Positions 35,461 to 45,721 of a stretch of 64,000 nucleotides of DNA are shown in pieces. How positions within the stretch are numbered: the stretch's first letter is position 1; each line of letters starts with the position of its first letter. A program made the position numbers and the translations under genes. The notes beneath the pieces are model-generated. The model was not told the DNA's origin, ran no database searches, and saw nothing but the letters and a program-made list of their open reading frames with translations. Origin of the DNA: Kappaphycus alvarezii (taxonomy: Eukaryota > Rhodophyta > Florideophyceae > Gigartinales > Solieriaceae); NCBI GenBank assembly GCA_002205965.3, contig NADL03000049.1:310001-374000 (forward strand), given 5' to 3'.

Positions 35461-38400
35461 AATCCACTAGGTTCGATAGCAGCAAAAATGTGTGGTAGGG
35501 CAATAAAAACCTATAGGCGGAATAATCGAATAATAATCCGAATAATCGAAAGATACCGGAAAGCTAGGGTTGAAAAATGATTCCATGGGGGGATAGGTAA
35601 CCTATGGTTGTTAAGGAGAACCACGGAGTCAGCGGCTTGTAGACCGTACTATTGGGGGCCAAGGCGTGCCTACCTTACTGGTTGAAAGTAGTTTCACTAT
35701 CCTGTATAGGTAAACTGCCACTATCCTATCCTGATTACTGTAAAAGGCCCAACAAACTAACAAGGGATCTGAGCCACTCATCAGGCAGAAATCGAATGAG
35801 ATGAGATACGTACCATAATTGGAAACTTTACAGTGATCTTGTACTGTACATCGCCTACACCCTTTCCAAAATAGCTCATCACGGTCCAGAAATTTCCCCC
35901 TCCCAGGCGGCGCCTCCATTGCAGTCATCCCAATAGGCTTATATCTAAACTATCAGGACGTCAGGGCCATGTCATCACGAGTTCCGCGACCTCTAGGCTA
36001 CTATTTTACCGCAACAGTAATCGCACGCAATGGCTGTACTATATTCTCACGCGTTCGCCCCCACTTTGCCTGTTGCTGCCGCTCTTCAAACTACGTCAAA
36101 CTACGTATTAATGCAGATGCTGCTAGCCATTAGCCCTCCCTATTCTCTCCAGATTGAAAAGGGCGCTTGCAAAAAAAAGTTTGTTCCCTTGAACTTGGTA
36201 CCGTCTTGAAGCATCTGACCAAAAGTAAAGAGGGACCCATTACGTTCTACAACTATTTCAGAAAGAGGATTACTAAGCAACAACATGAATTTTGCGATCA
36301 TTTTTTCGAACGTTGCGCCTTTCGAGCTGAAAATTTTCGCTAGGATCTCCCACTAGCCTCCTTCGTTCCATTTTGTTAAAATAATAAATAAAATGCCCCT
36401 TCCCCATAATTCCGCTTTCTACCAGGACCTGCATCATAGCGCTTGCTGATAATTGGCTTCACGCTCCCCCATATTGTTGAACTCTGAAGCGTCGAAGTTG
36501 GTCATGTCTTGTATGACTTGCCGCTGCCTGCTTCATAAAAGATGTCTGAAACTGGGAAGAGGGTGAAGTCTCTTATTCACAGGCTAAGTCGTTGTCGCTG
36601 CCGTCAAATGCCTGCGGTGCTGCTTCTCGCTCTAAAGAAGGGCCTGCTAGAATATGCAGGGCATTTTTTTTTGTTTTTGATATGGAACAAGGGCTAATGT
36701 TTCAGGTATTTTTGTCTGCTGTGTTGAGCACGTTGTAGCTGAGGGGCCGGGAAAGTACAGAGAGGAGCAATTTGGTGATACTGTAAGAGGTTGGAATAGA
36801 GTTTTTGAGATTGAAGGTGTTCGCGGTGCTCATATTTAAACTACATTCTGACAATATTGTGCTTTTTGTAAATGACTAAGTCGTTGACAAAAAGAGCGGG
36901 CTTGTTACTAATTTTTGCCTTCATGTCCAGTGATTTGATGATACGGATCACTTTTAGTCACCTATGCCGATCTGGAGAGGTTAGAGGTTGGTGGAGAAAA
37001 GGATGAGTAAGGGGCGGGCATATCTCGTGGCATTCTCAAAGCACTTTGCTGGCAAATAGGAGTTTCCATCACCGGTAACCCTCTAAGATACTTCGGGCCC
37101 CAACCGACCACATCTTTCAAACATTGAAGCACCCAAACATTTCCCCCTTTTAGTCACTATACGAACTCATCGTCATACTCTACATAATTTTCCTTTTATT
37201 TTTTAATATAAACATTATGAGTAAAGATTATATTTGTTTTTTAATGGATCATTGGGATACGATTAACAGTGTTTAAAGGGCAACCCTTGTTGTCAGGAAT
37301 ATGCTGGCTCTTTCGGAGTATCCCTCATACATGATAGATGTGTCTAATGCATACATTTCGAATGGAATAATGTAGTACAGTACAGTAGGGCGGCCGAAGC
37401 TGTATCTCTATGTGCATACACGAAGCACCTACTTTGCAGCAAAAAGACAAAAAAGTTTTACATAATAGCCGAGAACGATGAAATCATACACGAAAACATC
37501 TGCAACTAAAAAGAAGATGGAAGATAAGGACAGTGAAATCCAAGGTTGGTACTAGCGGCACAAGTTGTAGTAAAAATGCAAACGAAGACGGAGCTGCTAT
37601 TCCAAAACTTCAAAATTACGGAGTGGCTCGCATATACTGTATAGTGCATGTAATGTGTCCGCCGCCAGAATAATAATTACTCGTCTAGACTGCAAAAGAG
37701 TTGCTCGACCGTGCAGAGAAACATGGATTTAATTCGACTCCAAGTAAAGTCTAGATAGGAGCGGTCCGAGTCAGCGGTGTGGCTTTCGACTTGCATTCCT
37801 CAAATATCTACAATACAGCTAGTGCGGGATGTTGAACCCCAAAATGATGGCCAATATTGGCGTAGGGAAATTTTTAAAATGTTTCCTTCCAGCACATGAT
37901 ACCGCAAACAGCGTCGATCCCGTGTACATATGCAGTCTAAACAGCAACAGTTTCAGGGGTGGCTTTTTTCCTATATTTTTAAAGAAAGTTCAGTGATATC
38001 TTGTCTACTGCAGTGATAATAAGAAAAATCAAATACAAAAAAATTGGCGCGGTTTCTTATCTCCACGTTATGGATTGGTTATTTGTTACTTTATTGGAAT
38101 CATTTCGGTGCAAGCGGACTTGATTCATAGCTTTTTGTGTATTCATTTTGGGGACGAACTCCGACAAAGAAATGACTTGCACCGGTGCCACGATGGTTAC
38201 TAATCAAATTTCCCAAGCTGTCATGCATGTCGATCCTGTAGGAGCCGTATCTGCAAATATATGCTAGCCGTTCAAGCCAAAGTTTTCAAGACATCTGACA
38301 TTCGGATACTTAGTTCCGATTTCAAATAGAGAGAGACCTGAGGAAGTATTTGAACCATACACGGAGAAGACTTAATTTCGATGGCAGTCTTCAAAACTCT

Positions 38401-39180
38401 GGGAGGAATAGAGTGGACAAGTAATTTAGTTCCCGGGAGTTTTATTAATGAATGGAATGAAATTGTGCGTCAATCAACCATGAGAAATTCTTCATGCACT
38501 GAAATGTGGACTGCTTCGGTCACTTGCTTTTGCGGTGGTGACTTTGAGCAAAAAATGGGCTCAAGCCTTTTAGAAGGGCGAAAAGATGAATTGAAATTTC
38601 TGAATACCGCTTTTACCATAAATTGAGTAGAAAAATCAGTCATGTATTACAATAGGAATCGCCTCAGAATTATGTTTGTCGGGAATATAAAAGCGATGAA
38701 GGCGTCTGCGGAGACCCCTCTGGATGAACCAAGGTCGAAGACGAGGCATATCCTCTTTTCTTGGCTAGTATTAATAGGGAGTTGAAACTCTGTAAATACT
38801 GAGGTGTCGAGTTATGGTCGTGGGCAGTTTTCTCGAATTTGTTGTGAAACTTGTGAAATATGAATGATGCTCAACGTTTACGCATGTTGATCTGGTAGGA
38901 AAACATGAGATGATGAAGCATTCTAGTGGCTTTATTGTTACCACCTTGAATCACCGTTACGTCTCTTTAGTTATATCATTCCTCATTTCCTATTGAGCAC
39001 TTTTTTCTATGCGAATGCGTTATTAGTCAAAGCTTTAGTTTTGTTTGAGCCTTTTGAGCGTGACATTACAGTAGGATAAATCCTGTTTATGAGTATGCAA
39101 ATGCTTTTATGCGTCGTTGCTTCCTTTTATGCACCTGCTAGCAGGTCTACAGTCAACGCTGGATGGTAATAAGGCATTTT
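35461..39180. other. No recognisable gene
   Basis: No open frame exceeds 100 codons and from 35,930 to 38,380 none exceeds 60. A GTAC palindrome cluster lies at 37,373-37,388. The plus frame 38,381-38,626 (81 codons) has no recognisable motif. The right end borders the PiggyBac-like element. Confidence 0.5.
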
Positions 39181-39240
39181 CTAGTGTCCAGAGGACAATT
39201 GTACTCGTATGAATCCAAATGTACTCATATGAGTCCATAT
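39181..39240 (+). repeat. Left terminal inverted repeat and subterminal motifs
   Basis: TIR TGTCCAGAGGACAA at 39,185-39,198, followed by two 18-base subterminal copies at 39,200-39,217 (TGTACTCGTATGAATCCA) and 39,220-39,237 (TGTACTCATATGAGTCCA), 20 bases apart. The same motif occurs at the right end. Likely transposase binding sites (inference). Confidence 0.85.
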
Positions 39241-39408
39241 TTCTAATGGCTAGATTTTATACAAAAACTAACACAGTGACACCATTAGCTTTTCACCATA
39301 TCTAATAGCACCCTTAGGTAGTCAACCGTGCAAAACTTCGGAGTTTACTCCTCAACTGTTCATTCGAACACACAACAAGTTTGTCAACATCGAAAAATTT
39401 AACCAAAA

Positions 39409-41181
39409 ATGATGAATCCAAATGACCCCCGTCAACAGCCCGGAAACCTTGTCAACACTGGCGCAACCCTTGTTACGTCAGCGGCTGAGTATAAGCGGCT
39501 ATTCGGTCCCTTTGGAGAAGTAAGCGCTTTAACGGAACCGTGGTCAGTCGAAGTTGACACATCTACCGGAAGACGTTAGACTTCGGTCACCGCAGACTGG
39601 TCCATTCAGGACAGGACAAAGCGCATCAGATTGAAACTCGTCAACATCAAGCCAGGAGAAGCATCTGAAGGTGGCCTAGCAACGTCCAATGAAATGGAGA
39701 CAACTGCTGCTGAGGTCGAGCTACCGAATCGTCAACCTTCTGTTGAAGAACCTCGAGAAGAAGCCAATGGGATGGCCGGAGTAGGAGGGGTATGCAAAGA
39801 AGTGTATGGAAAAATTTGGACCAATCCGGAGGTATTATTACCGTTGAATGGATCAACGGCATATCGGCCATGGAAGGTAATTGGTCCAGCAGGGAACACG
39901 TACATACAAGGTCATACCGAGTATGAGAAGACCCGTATGATTTTTCCTTTGCATGTTTCCCGTCGAACACCTTTCCACAATTACCGAACTTACAAACTGG
40001 AAACTCTCTAATGGCGGGCACATGCGTACAACTGCCGGTGAAATTCTAAAGCTTTTTGGAATTCTCACATTGCTATGCAGATTCGGTACGGAATGGAGGG
40101 GATTGGATGTCAGAAGGACTACCGCACTATGTCGCCATGGACCGTAAGCCTGAAAACGGATGTGAGATCAAGACTGCGTGCTGCGGTGTCAGTGGCATTG
40201 TATTTAATTTGGAGATTGTTTGTCAGCATCTGACAGCAGTAATCGGCGTTACGAGTCAAATTTCCTCATGGTACTGCTATTTTTCTTCGCCTTACAGAGC
40301 CTTGGTTTCATTAAAATCGACTTGTCTGTGCAGACTCTGCATTTGCTTCTGTGCCACAGCAAATGCGCTTTTTGAATATGGACTGAGGTTACAGGTGTCG
40401 TCAAGAATGCGACAAGGCAGTTTCCTATGTCATTTTTGTCAGGGCTGGAACTGTTCAGGCGCAGAGATCATATCTGTATGGTAAGTCCGAGGACGGAAAG
40501 CCACCCTCTATGATGGCCGTTCTGTGTATGGATAGAGACAGAAGATACTTTGTCAGCACCTCCGGTACAACACTTCCGTCAGAGCCTATCAGAAGGTCTC
40601 GTTGGAGATCTGCTGGTAATGAAACGCTATTTGTGGAAATGGAAATTCCAGTTCCAGCGGTTGTGAGCACATATTATCAAACGTGCTCCCAATTGACAGA
40701 TAACAGATGCAGACAGGATGACCTTGGATTGGAGAAGAAATTCGAAGTCAATGATTGTCTTGAGGGTTAATACATCTTTACTTGCAATTTGCATCTTTGA
40801 CTCATGCTGCTATACAAGGGTTTGATGGTGCAAGAAATTGCATGTCTCAAAAAGATTTTTATGCAAAACTTGCAGAGCAACATTGACAATTCATTTGATG
40901 CTATTGGCCTCCGTAGATCTGATATTGACGTTCCAGAGGATTCTGTTCCCTCATTGGCCTGCGGTACTGGAATCCACCTGGTGCCCACAGTGAAAGGCGC
41001 AAAGGAGCCAATGGGTCCCCAACGAAAGCGGTTTCAAAGCAGATGCAAAATTTGCAAATCTACAAGAAGTCCAAATTCTCTGCTCTGAGTGCCTGAAACT
41101 GAACAAGAGGTTTGGATATGCCATTCAGAGACAGGACGTAACTGCTTTCAAAACACTTACGCGATGTCCACTTCTGTCATA
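39409..41181 (+). pseudogene. PiggyBac-like transposase (DDE_Tnp_1_7), frame-broken
   Basis: Starts at tandem ATGs 39,409/39,412. The N-terminal frame reads 'AAEYKRLFGPFGEV' and, past one in-frame TAG near 39,578, 'VTADWSIQDRTKRI', then continues in frame through 39,631-40,011 with 'WTNPEVLLPLNGSTAYRPW'. Later frames supply the catalytic domain: 'GDWMSEGLPHYVAMDRKPE' (about 40,090-40,150), 'EIKTACCGVSGIVFNLEI', 'ADSAFASVPQQ' around 40,330-40,360 with the second Asp, 'GVVKNATRQFPMSFL', and 'MDRDRRYF' at about 40,527-40,550 with the third Asp. 'CRQDDLGLEKKFEVND' and 'SQKDFYAKLAEQ' follow, and the C-terminus is a zinc ribbon, 'RCKICKSTRS' then 'LCSECLK', ending at TAA 41,179-41,181. About five single-base shifts and one stop. 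The family uses a DDD RNase-H-fold active site for cut-and-paste transposition. The cysteine ribbon targets DNA ends in relatives. Confidence 0.88.
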
Positions 41182-41810
41182 ATTAGAAGATGCTATACTA
41201 CTCTATAGTGATGTTTCTTGTCTACGCTTACATTTTATGTAGGTTAATGAGTAAAAATGAAAAAATTGAGTCCTTGACTGTAGCCGCCTACATTTCTGAT
41301 TCGCGTCGTTCGACTTGCGTAATTAGCATACTTACCTATGGCTTTATTCCCCTTTATGAGTGATCAGTGAATTAACCCCTCTGCTCATGTTCAAGTGGGC
41401 GCGCTAAGGCAAACTGAGGTAGCAGCTGTCGCAGAAATGTCGACCTTCCTGAAGGAAGTTTTTGCCCTCCTGTGGAGCACAGCGAGTTGGACTCATGATT
41501 TCTTTGTTCATTCTTTACTTAGGCCCATTAGGCCACAGCGGTTGTTGTGAATGAGGATGAAACTATTTCTTTTATAGTTAGGGCAAGTTATTTTTCAGGG
41601 AGCCCCGATGCGCATGGACGACGAAGTACACCCGGTTAGATCTTAACCGTATAGTTAGGACGTGCGCAGTCCCAGTAGATACTGAACGCATTAAACTTCT
41701 CTCTTTGCATTGTGTACACGATAGATACTCAATGAAGTAAAGTTCTACATCGATTCAGCGTGCCAGTGTATAATTTTAATTAAAAAAATCTAGGTAATTT
41801 CGAACAATCA

Positions 41811-41853
41811 TTTGTACTCATATGAGTACATTTGTTTGTCCTTTGGACACTAG
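41811..41853 (-). repeat. Right terminal inverted repeat with 18-bp perfect palindrome
   Basis: TGTACTCATATGAGTACA at 41,813-41,830 is a perfect palindrome and corresponds to the left subterminal motif. TTGTCCTTTGGACA at 41,836-41,849 is the right terminal repeat and CTAG follows at 41,850-41,853. Confidence 0.85.
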
Positions 41854-43665
41854 GGTCGTCAGGGGAATTCTACGGCAACGAGGGAGATGGGGCAGAGTGG
41901 TCGGACAAGAAAACCTTTGCATGTAGTATTAAATGACCAGGTTTTCTAGAAAACCTGGGTCTACAGTAGCACTAGAGTAGACTTATCTCCTTCAGGAGCG
42001 GGTTAGAAATTCTATAAAGGGCGGTCCCTCCGCCGGTCTGGCTTCGATTTGGGGGCAGACCAGCAAAGGCAAACCACCGTTTAACACCGGAGCCAAAAAC
42101 CCACAGTCCATAGCGTCCTCGAACCTTTGCTCTTTTTCTTTTATTCAACCATCGTTTCCAACAACCAAACCCAAAGTAAGTTAACCTCTACTGTACTGCA
42201 ACAGATGATGCTACATGCGTACATTAACGTAGACTTGTAGCGAAGCTGCAGTTGAACCTTTTATGTAATCAAAAAGAGAAGTGTGATATTTGATTCTGTG
42301 CAGTTGTAGACTTGAAAGTCACGTCCAAAGTGTTTGACAAGTCCGATAATATGAGTGCCCCGACTGATTCGGAAACACGTGCGGTTCATAGAGGCCAGTT
42401 GGGCATGTATATAGTGAGAAGTGAGTCCGTACTCTTGCAGGCCAAAATACAGTTGCACAAGGATCGAAAAAGTAGGGCACGCATATCTCTCCTTTAAGGG
42501 ATCTGGCAAGACGGACGGCCATGTGCATCGTAGTAGACACACCAGGAGATTCTTAACGTAGGTCTTCCGCTCTTAGATCCGCGATAAGAGAAAGTGCGTG
42601 GAGAGCGCCCCCGAAGATACGCGTTGTAACTTTGCACAGTGTTTTCTGGGCCACGTGTCAACGCCGCTTTAATGATTTGGTTAAAGTTGGCAAGGGATAA
42701 CACGAGCGGCAAGTGGATTGTGTATCACTTTGCGGCTTTTCGCAACAAGAGCTCCTGTCGCGTACGCCCGCAGACACAATTGTACAGCTAGCGTTGCAAG
42801 ATACAGGCCTTCACCGCATGCCGGGGTCCTGGTGGCTCTGTTGATCATCTTGTCCGTCGCCACATCGCAATGATGTCAAATTCGAAGCCTGCTTTAACGG
42901 CTTCAGGGCGTTAGAATGTGTAGAGTGAGTCGACTCAGACATCTCTTAATTAGAGGAATTTCTTTGTAAAATATCGTGGCTTGAACATGCTGCTCCTGCG
43001 CATCGTTTATTCACGTCCTAGCCAAATGGTCGAGCCCGTGTACTTTGCAGTTTGCTTTACGTTTAATGATGTGGTGATGCAGATAAGTGTGACAACTGCG
43101 GGGACCTTTGAACCGACACAGTGTGTCCTCGTTCAAAACACGCTGCAGCAGCCTACTACTGGTACTAGTAATGATTATACTGTACAGTAAAGGAGAGATG
43201 AGTGCCATAAACAATCCGATGTTCGATAGTGGCATTACACTAGGCGAGGCCACAAATAATTCCAAGTTGAAATGCCAAGCCACAAATCATCCCATATAGC
43301 GAGCGCACTGTAAGGTAGTATATTAATGCGATGGACAGTACAGCAGTGTACAGTAGACTTGCACCTCATTGACAAACCAAAAAGGAAAAATGTTTCCCCG
43401 TAAGAGGTTGTTAAACTCCCCCTTGGCATGATTTGTATTTTGTTTTTTTTTTTTGTCGATTCAAGGGTGCACTTGCGGTGAATCTTGAGATATTCTTGTA
43501 TGATGAACACTTGTCCCTTCCGCCTCTGCCCTCTACAATCCACATGCCGTACCGTCCATATATAAACTACGAAAACATTCGCACCCATCCCCACCCTACC
43601 TCTTCCACACTCCCCCAACTCTATCCCCACTCGCCCTCCCCTCCCCTTCCCCCCTCAATCCCCCC
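41854..43665. other. No recognisable gene; upstream region of TLC gene
   Basis: Short overlapping frames at 42,261-43,630 lack family features. GTAC palindromes occur at 43,177-43,190 and 43,334-43,355. From 43,560 the plus strand turns C-rich, and this probably is the 5' leader of the TLC gene. Confidence 0.45.
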
Positions 43666-44491
43666 ATGTACGACGACGCCACTTCCCTCATCCTCTTCTT
43701 CTTCTTCTGGCAAGCCCTCTACCTGCTGGCCACCAAACTTCTTCCCCCCCTTGTCAACCACCCACCTCCACCGCCACCTCCCCCACAAATCCACCCGCTC
43801 CACCCTCGCCACCCTCGCCCCTCCCTATCTCATCTCCACCCTTCACGCCCTCCTCTCCTCCTTCCGCGGTCTCCAACATCTCTTTCACCTCTGGTCCGCT
43901 CCCCCCCTTGCCAAACTCATTCTGCCCCACACCCCCCACCCCACCCATCTCAAATTCGTCCCCGAAATCTATCGCGTCCTCACCACAAACACGTTATTCG
44001 CCGCATACCTCCTCGCCGATCTCGTTCACATCATTCGCCTCTATCCCCATGTCGGTGCCTTGGACACCATCCTTCACCACCTCGCCTTTGCACTCGTCGC
44101 CCTCGTCGCCGGCCACTATCGTCTCTACCCCTTTATGTTCGCCTGGCTCATTCTAGGCGAGGCCAGCACCCCGCTCTTGAACCTACGTTGGTTTCTCATC
44201 AAGTCTGGCTACGGCTCCACCCCGTTTTTCGTCTTTGTTCAGACTCTCTTCGGTCTCGTCTTTTTCCTCACCCGCTTCTTTGTCTACGCCATAGGTCTCG
44301 TCCATCACCTCTCCATCCTCCATCACGTGCTTCCCCATGCTCCACTCTGGGCAATTGCCATTACAACCGCGGGTGTAGTCGTCGGCTTCATCATCAATCT
44401 CTCCTGGCTCGGCAAAATGTATCGCATACTCACCTCACGGCCACGCACATCCTCCTCCCGGCCTACCCAACCTTCCCAATCCGCCACATAA
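43666..44491 (+). CDS. TLC-domain membrane protein (TLCD4/TMEM56-like)
   Basis: Multi-pass membrane protein of the TRAM-LAG1-CLN8 family. I choose ATG 43,666, which opens with a hydrophobic helix ('ATSLILFFFFWQALYLLATK'). That frame then runs into proline-only sequence, whereas the other frame (open to 44,491) carries the TLC domain; the switch point is a C8 run at about 43,746-43,753, so a one-base error or mutation is likely. The domain reads 'LAPPYLISTLHALLSSF' (helix 2 with a His), 'LFAAYLLADLVHIIRLYPHV', 'DTILHHLAFALVALVAGHY' with the paired His typical of TLC proteins, 'GEASTPLLNLRWFL' (close to the E-x-S-T-P-F-x-N-x-R-W-F of TLCD4), then two more helices and a Ser/Thr/Arg-rich tail. 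TLC proteins act in ER or plasma-membrane lipid metabolism or sensing; ceramide synthase is less likely because the Lag1 motif is absent. Single exon, no introns visible. Confidence 0.8.
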
Positions 44492-45721
44492 CACACTCTG
44501 TACCTACCAACTACCCGCCAACTTTCCAGCGAGCCCCAACCTCAACTTTCCACACCAACCCCTTTTGACTCACCCGCCCTACAATCCCGCCCTTGTCAAA
44601 CCAACCCTCACGTCGAGTACCTCTCTTGCCACACCTTGCCCACACCCCCGCTGCCCTTGCATGCCTCTCTTTGTATCGCACGAGTCAACCCCCCCTACGC
44701 AATTGCCGTTTGCTTGGTTTGCATGTTCTCACCCGCTGCACAAAGTTTCTCAGTCTCCACCTCTCGCCTCTTACCTTTTCGCACTAGCATTGTCATTCGC
44801 CCTTGCGCCTGCTCAAACATGGTGTTTGTAAACAATACACTACGCAACAACCGTGAAAAACGCAAGCGGCACACCGCCGATCCCCTCCCTCTCTCTCCAC
44901 TTCTCTGTTTCCTTCTTCCCTTCGTCGACATGCCTGCGCACAAATGACACGCAGCGCAACCCCGTTGCTGTTGTGTATGTGGTACCGTGTGTGCGTGTGG
45001 TGCGTATCGGATCGCAAGAGTATTGTAGTCTTGCCATCTTGTTGCCGTATGCAGTCGCACTTAACGTCCTCGCCACTCGGACTTTAGCGAGCCCTACGTC
45101 GCGGAGCAGGGAGAGGGTTTCAGCTGCCTGGTAAGGCGGGATTGGAGCCAGACCTCGGCACCAAACTCAAAGAGGAAACCATGGTGAAAACAACGTTCTT
45201 CGCCCAATCGGAGTGGAATCAAGCATTCAAGTGCGCTGAAATCATTTCGCCTAGGCAAGTAAATCCCGTCCGTATGTGCTAAAACTCTGAGTTTGGGTCC
45301 CAATAACATGGCTAGATGCAGGAGTTTGCCGCCAGATATTGTAAAGGGCAAATATTGATCCGCATGAAAGTGCATCTTGTTATCGCAGCCTGCACATGTT
45401 CACAGACGCTGCTCGAAGGAAAATGCCGCGCATGCTTGGGTGACAGCCCTATAATGACAGCCCTATAAGAGGACGTTGGGTGCGTTTGTAAATAGCCGTT
45501 TATTTGTCAGTTCAGTTGTGTTCTCAGTTACGTCTTTGTCTGTGTATCTTCCCAGTGGTGCTCCTCACGCATCCTGTCAACTTCATCCACAGGCAGTGAC
45601 GGCATTCTCCAGACGACATACTCTGCACACCACCACTGCCTTTTTTATCCCCGCAGTTGACTACAAGAGCCCGTATTTCGTTTATAGGCAACATAGTAGC
45701 GGTTCTAGTGCATCGATTCTC
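44492..45721. other. Intergenic region between TLC and UBE2O-like genes
   Basis: Convergent spacer: both flanking genes end into it. Many short overlapping frames but none recognisable. A minus frame at 45,094-45,375 (93 codons) is open with no known motif. A perfect 14-bp tandem repeat is at 45,441-45,468. Confidence 0.5.
45441..45468. repeat. 14-bp perfect tandem repeat, two copies
   Basis: TGACAGCCCTATAA occurs twice without a gap (45,441-45,454 and 45,455-45,468), just downstream of the UBE2O-like gene's stop codon. Function unknown. Confidence 0.9.

Larger units (their letters stand above)
39181..41853 (+). mobile_element. PiggyBac-like DNA transposon, both ends present (about 2.67 kb)
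   Basis: A complete element is framed by matching inverted ends. The left end reads CTAG-TGTCCAGAGGACAA (39,181-39,198) and the right end, reverse-complemented, CTAG-TGTCCAAAGGACAA (41,853 back to 41,836). CTAG at 39,181-39,184 and 41,850-41,853 may be a 4-base target duplication in place of the superfamily's usual TTAA, or part of the repeat itself. Each terminus is itself an interrupted palindrome (TGTCC-N3-GGACA). Inside, a single plus-strand PiggyBac-type transposase gene (39,409-41,181) fills most of the length. The preservation of both ends and all catalytic blocks indicates a fairly recent insertion. Confidence 0.85.

Noticed and set aside
43433..43665. Upstream extension of the TLC protein from an earlier ATG at 43,433
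   Set aside because: The extension is Pro/Ser/His low-complexity typical of a pyrimidine-rich leader, and it lacks the first transmembrane helix that the ATG at 43,666 provides.
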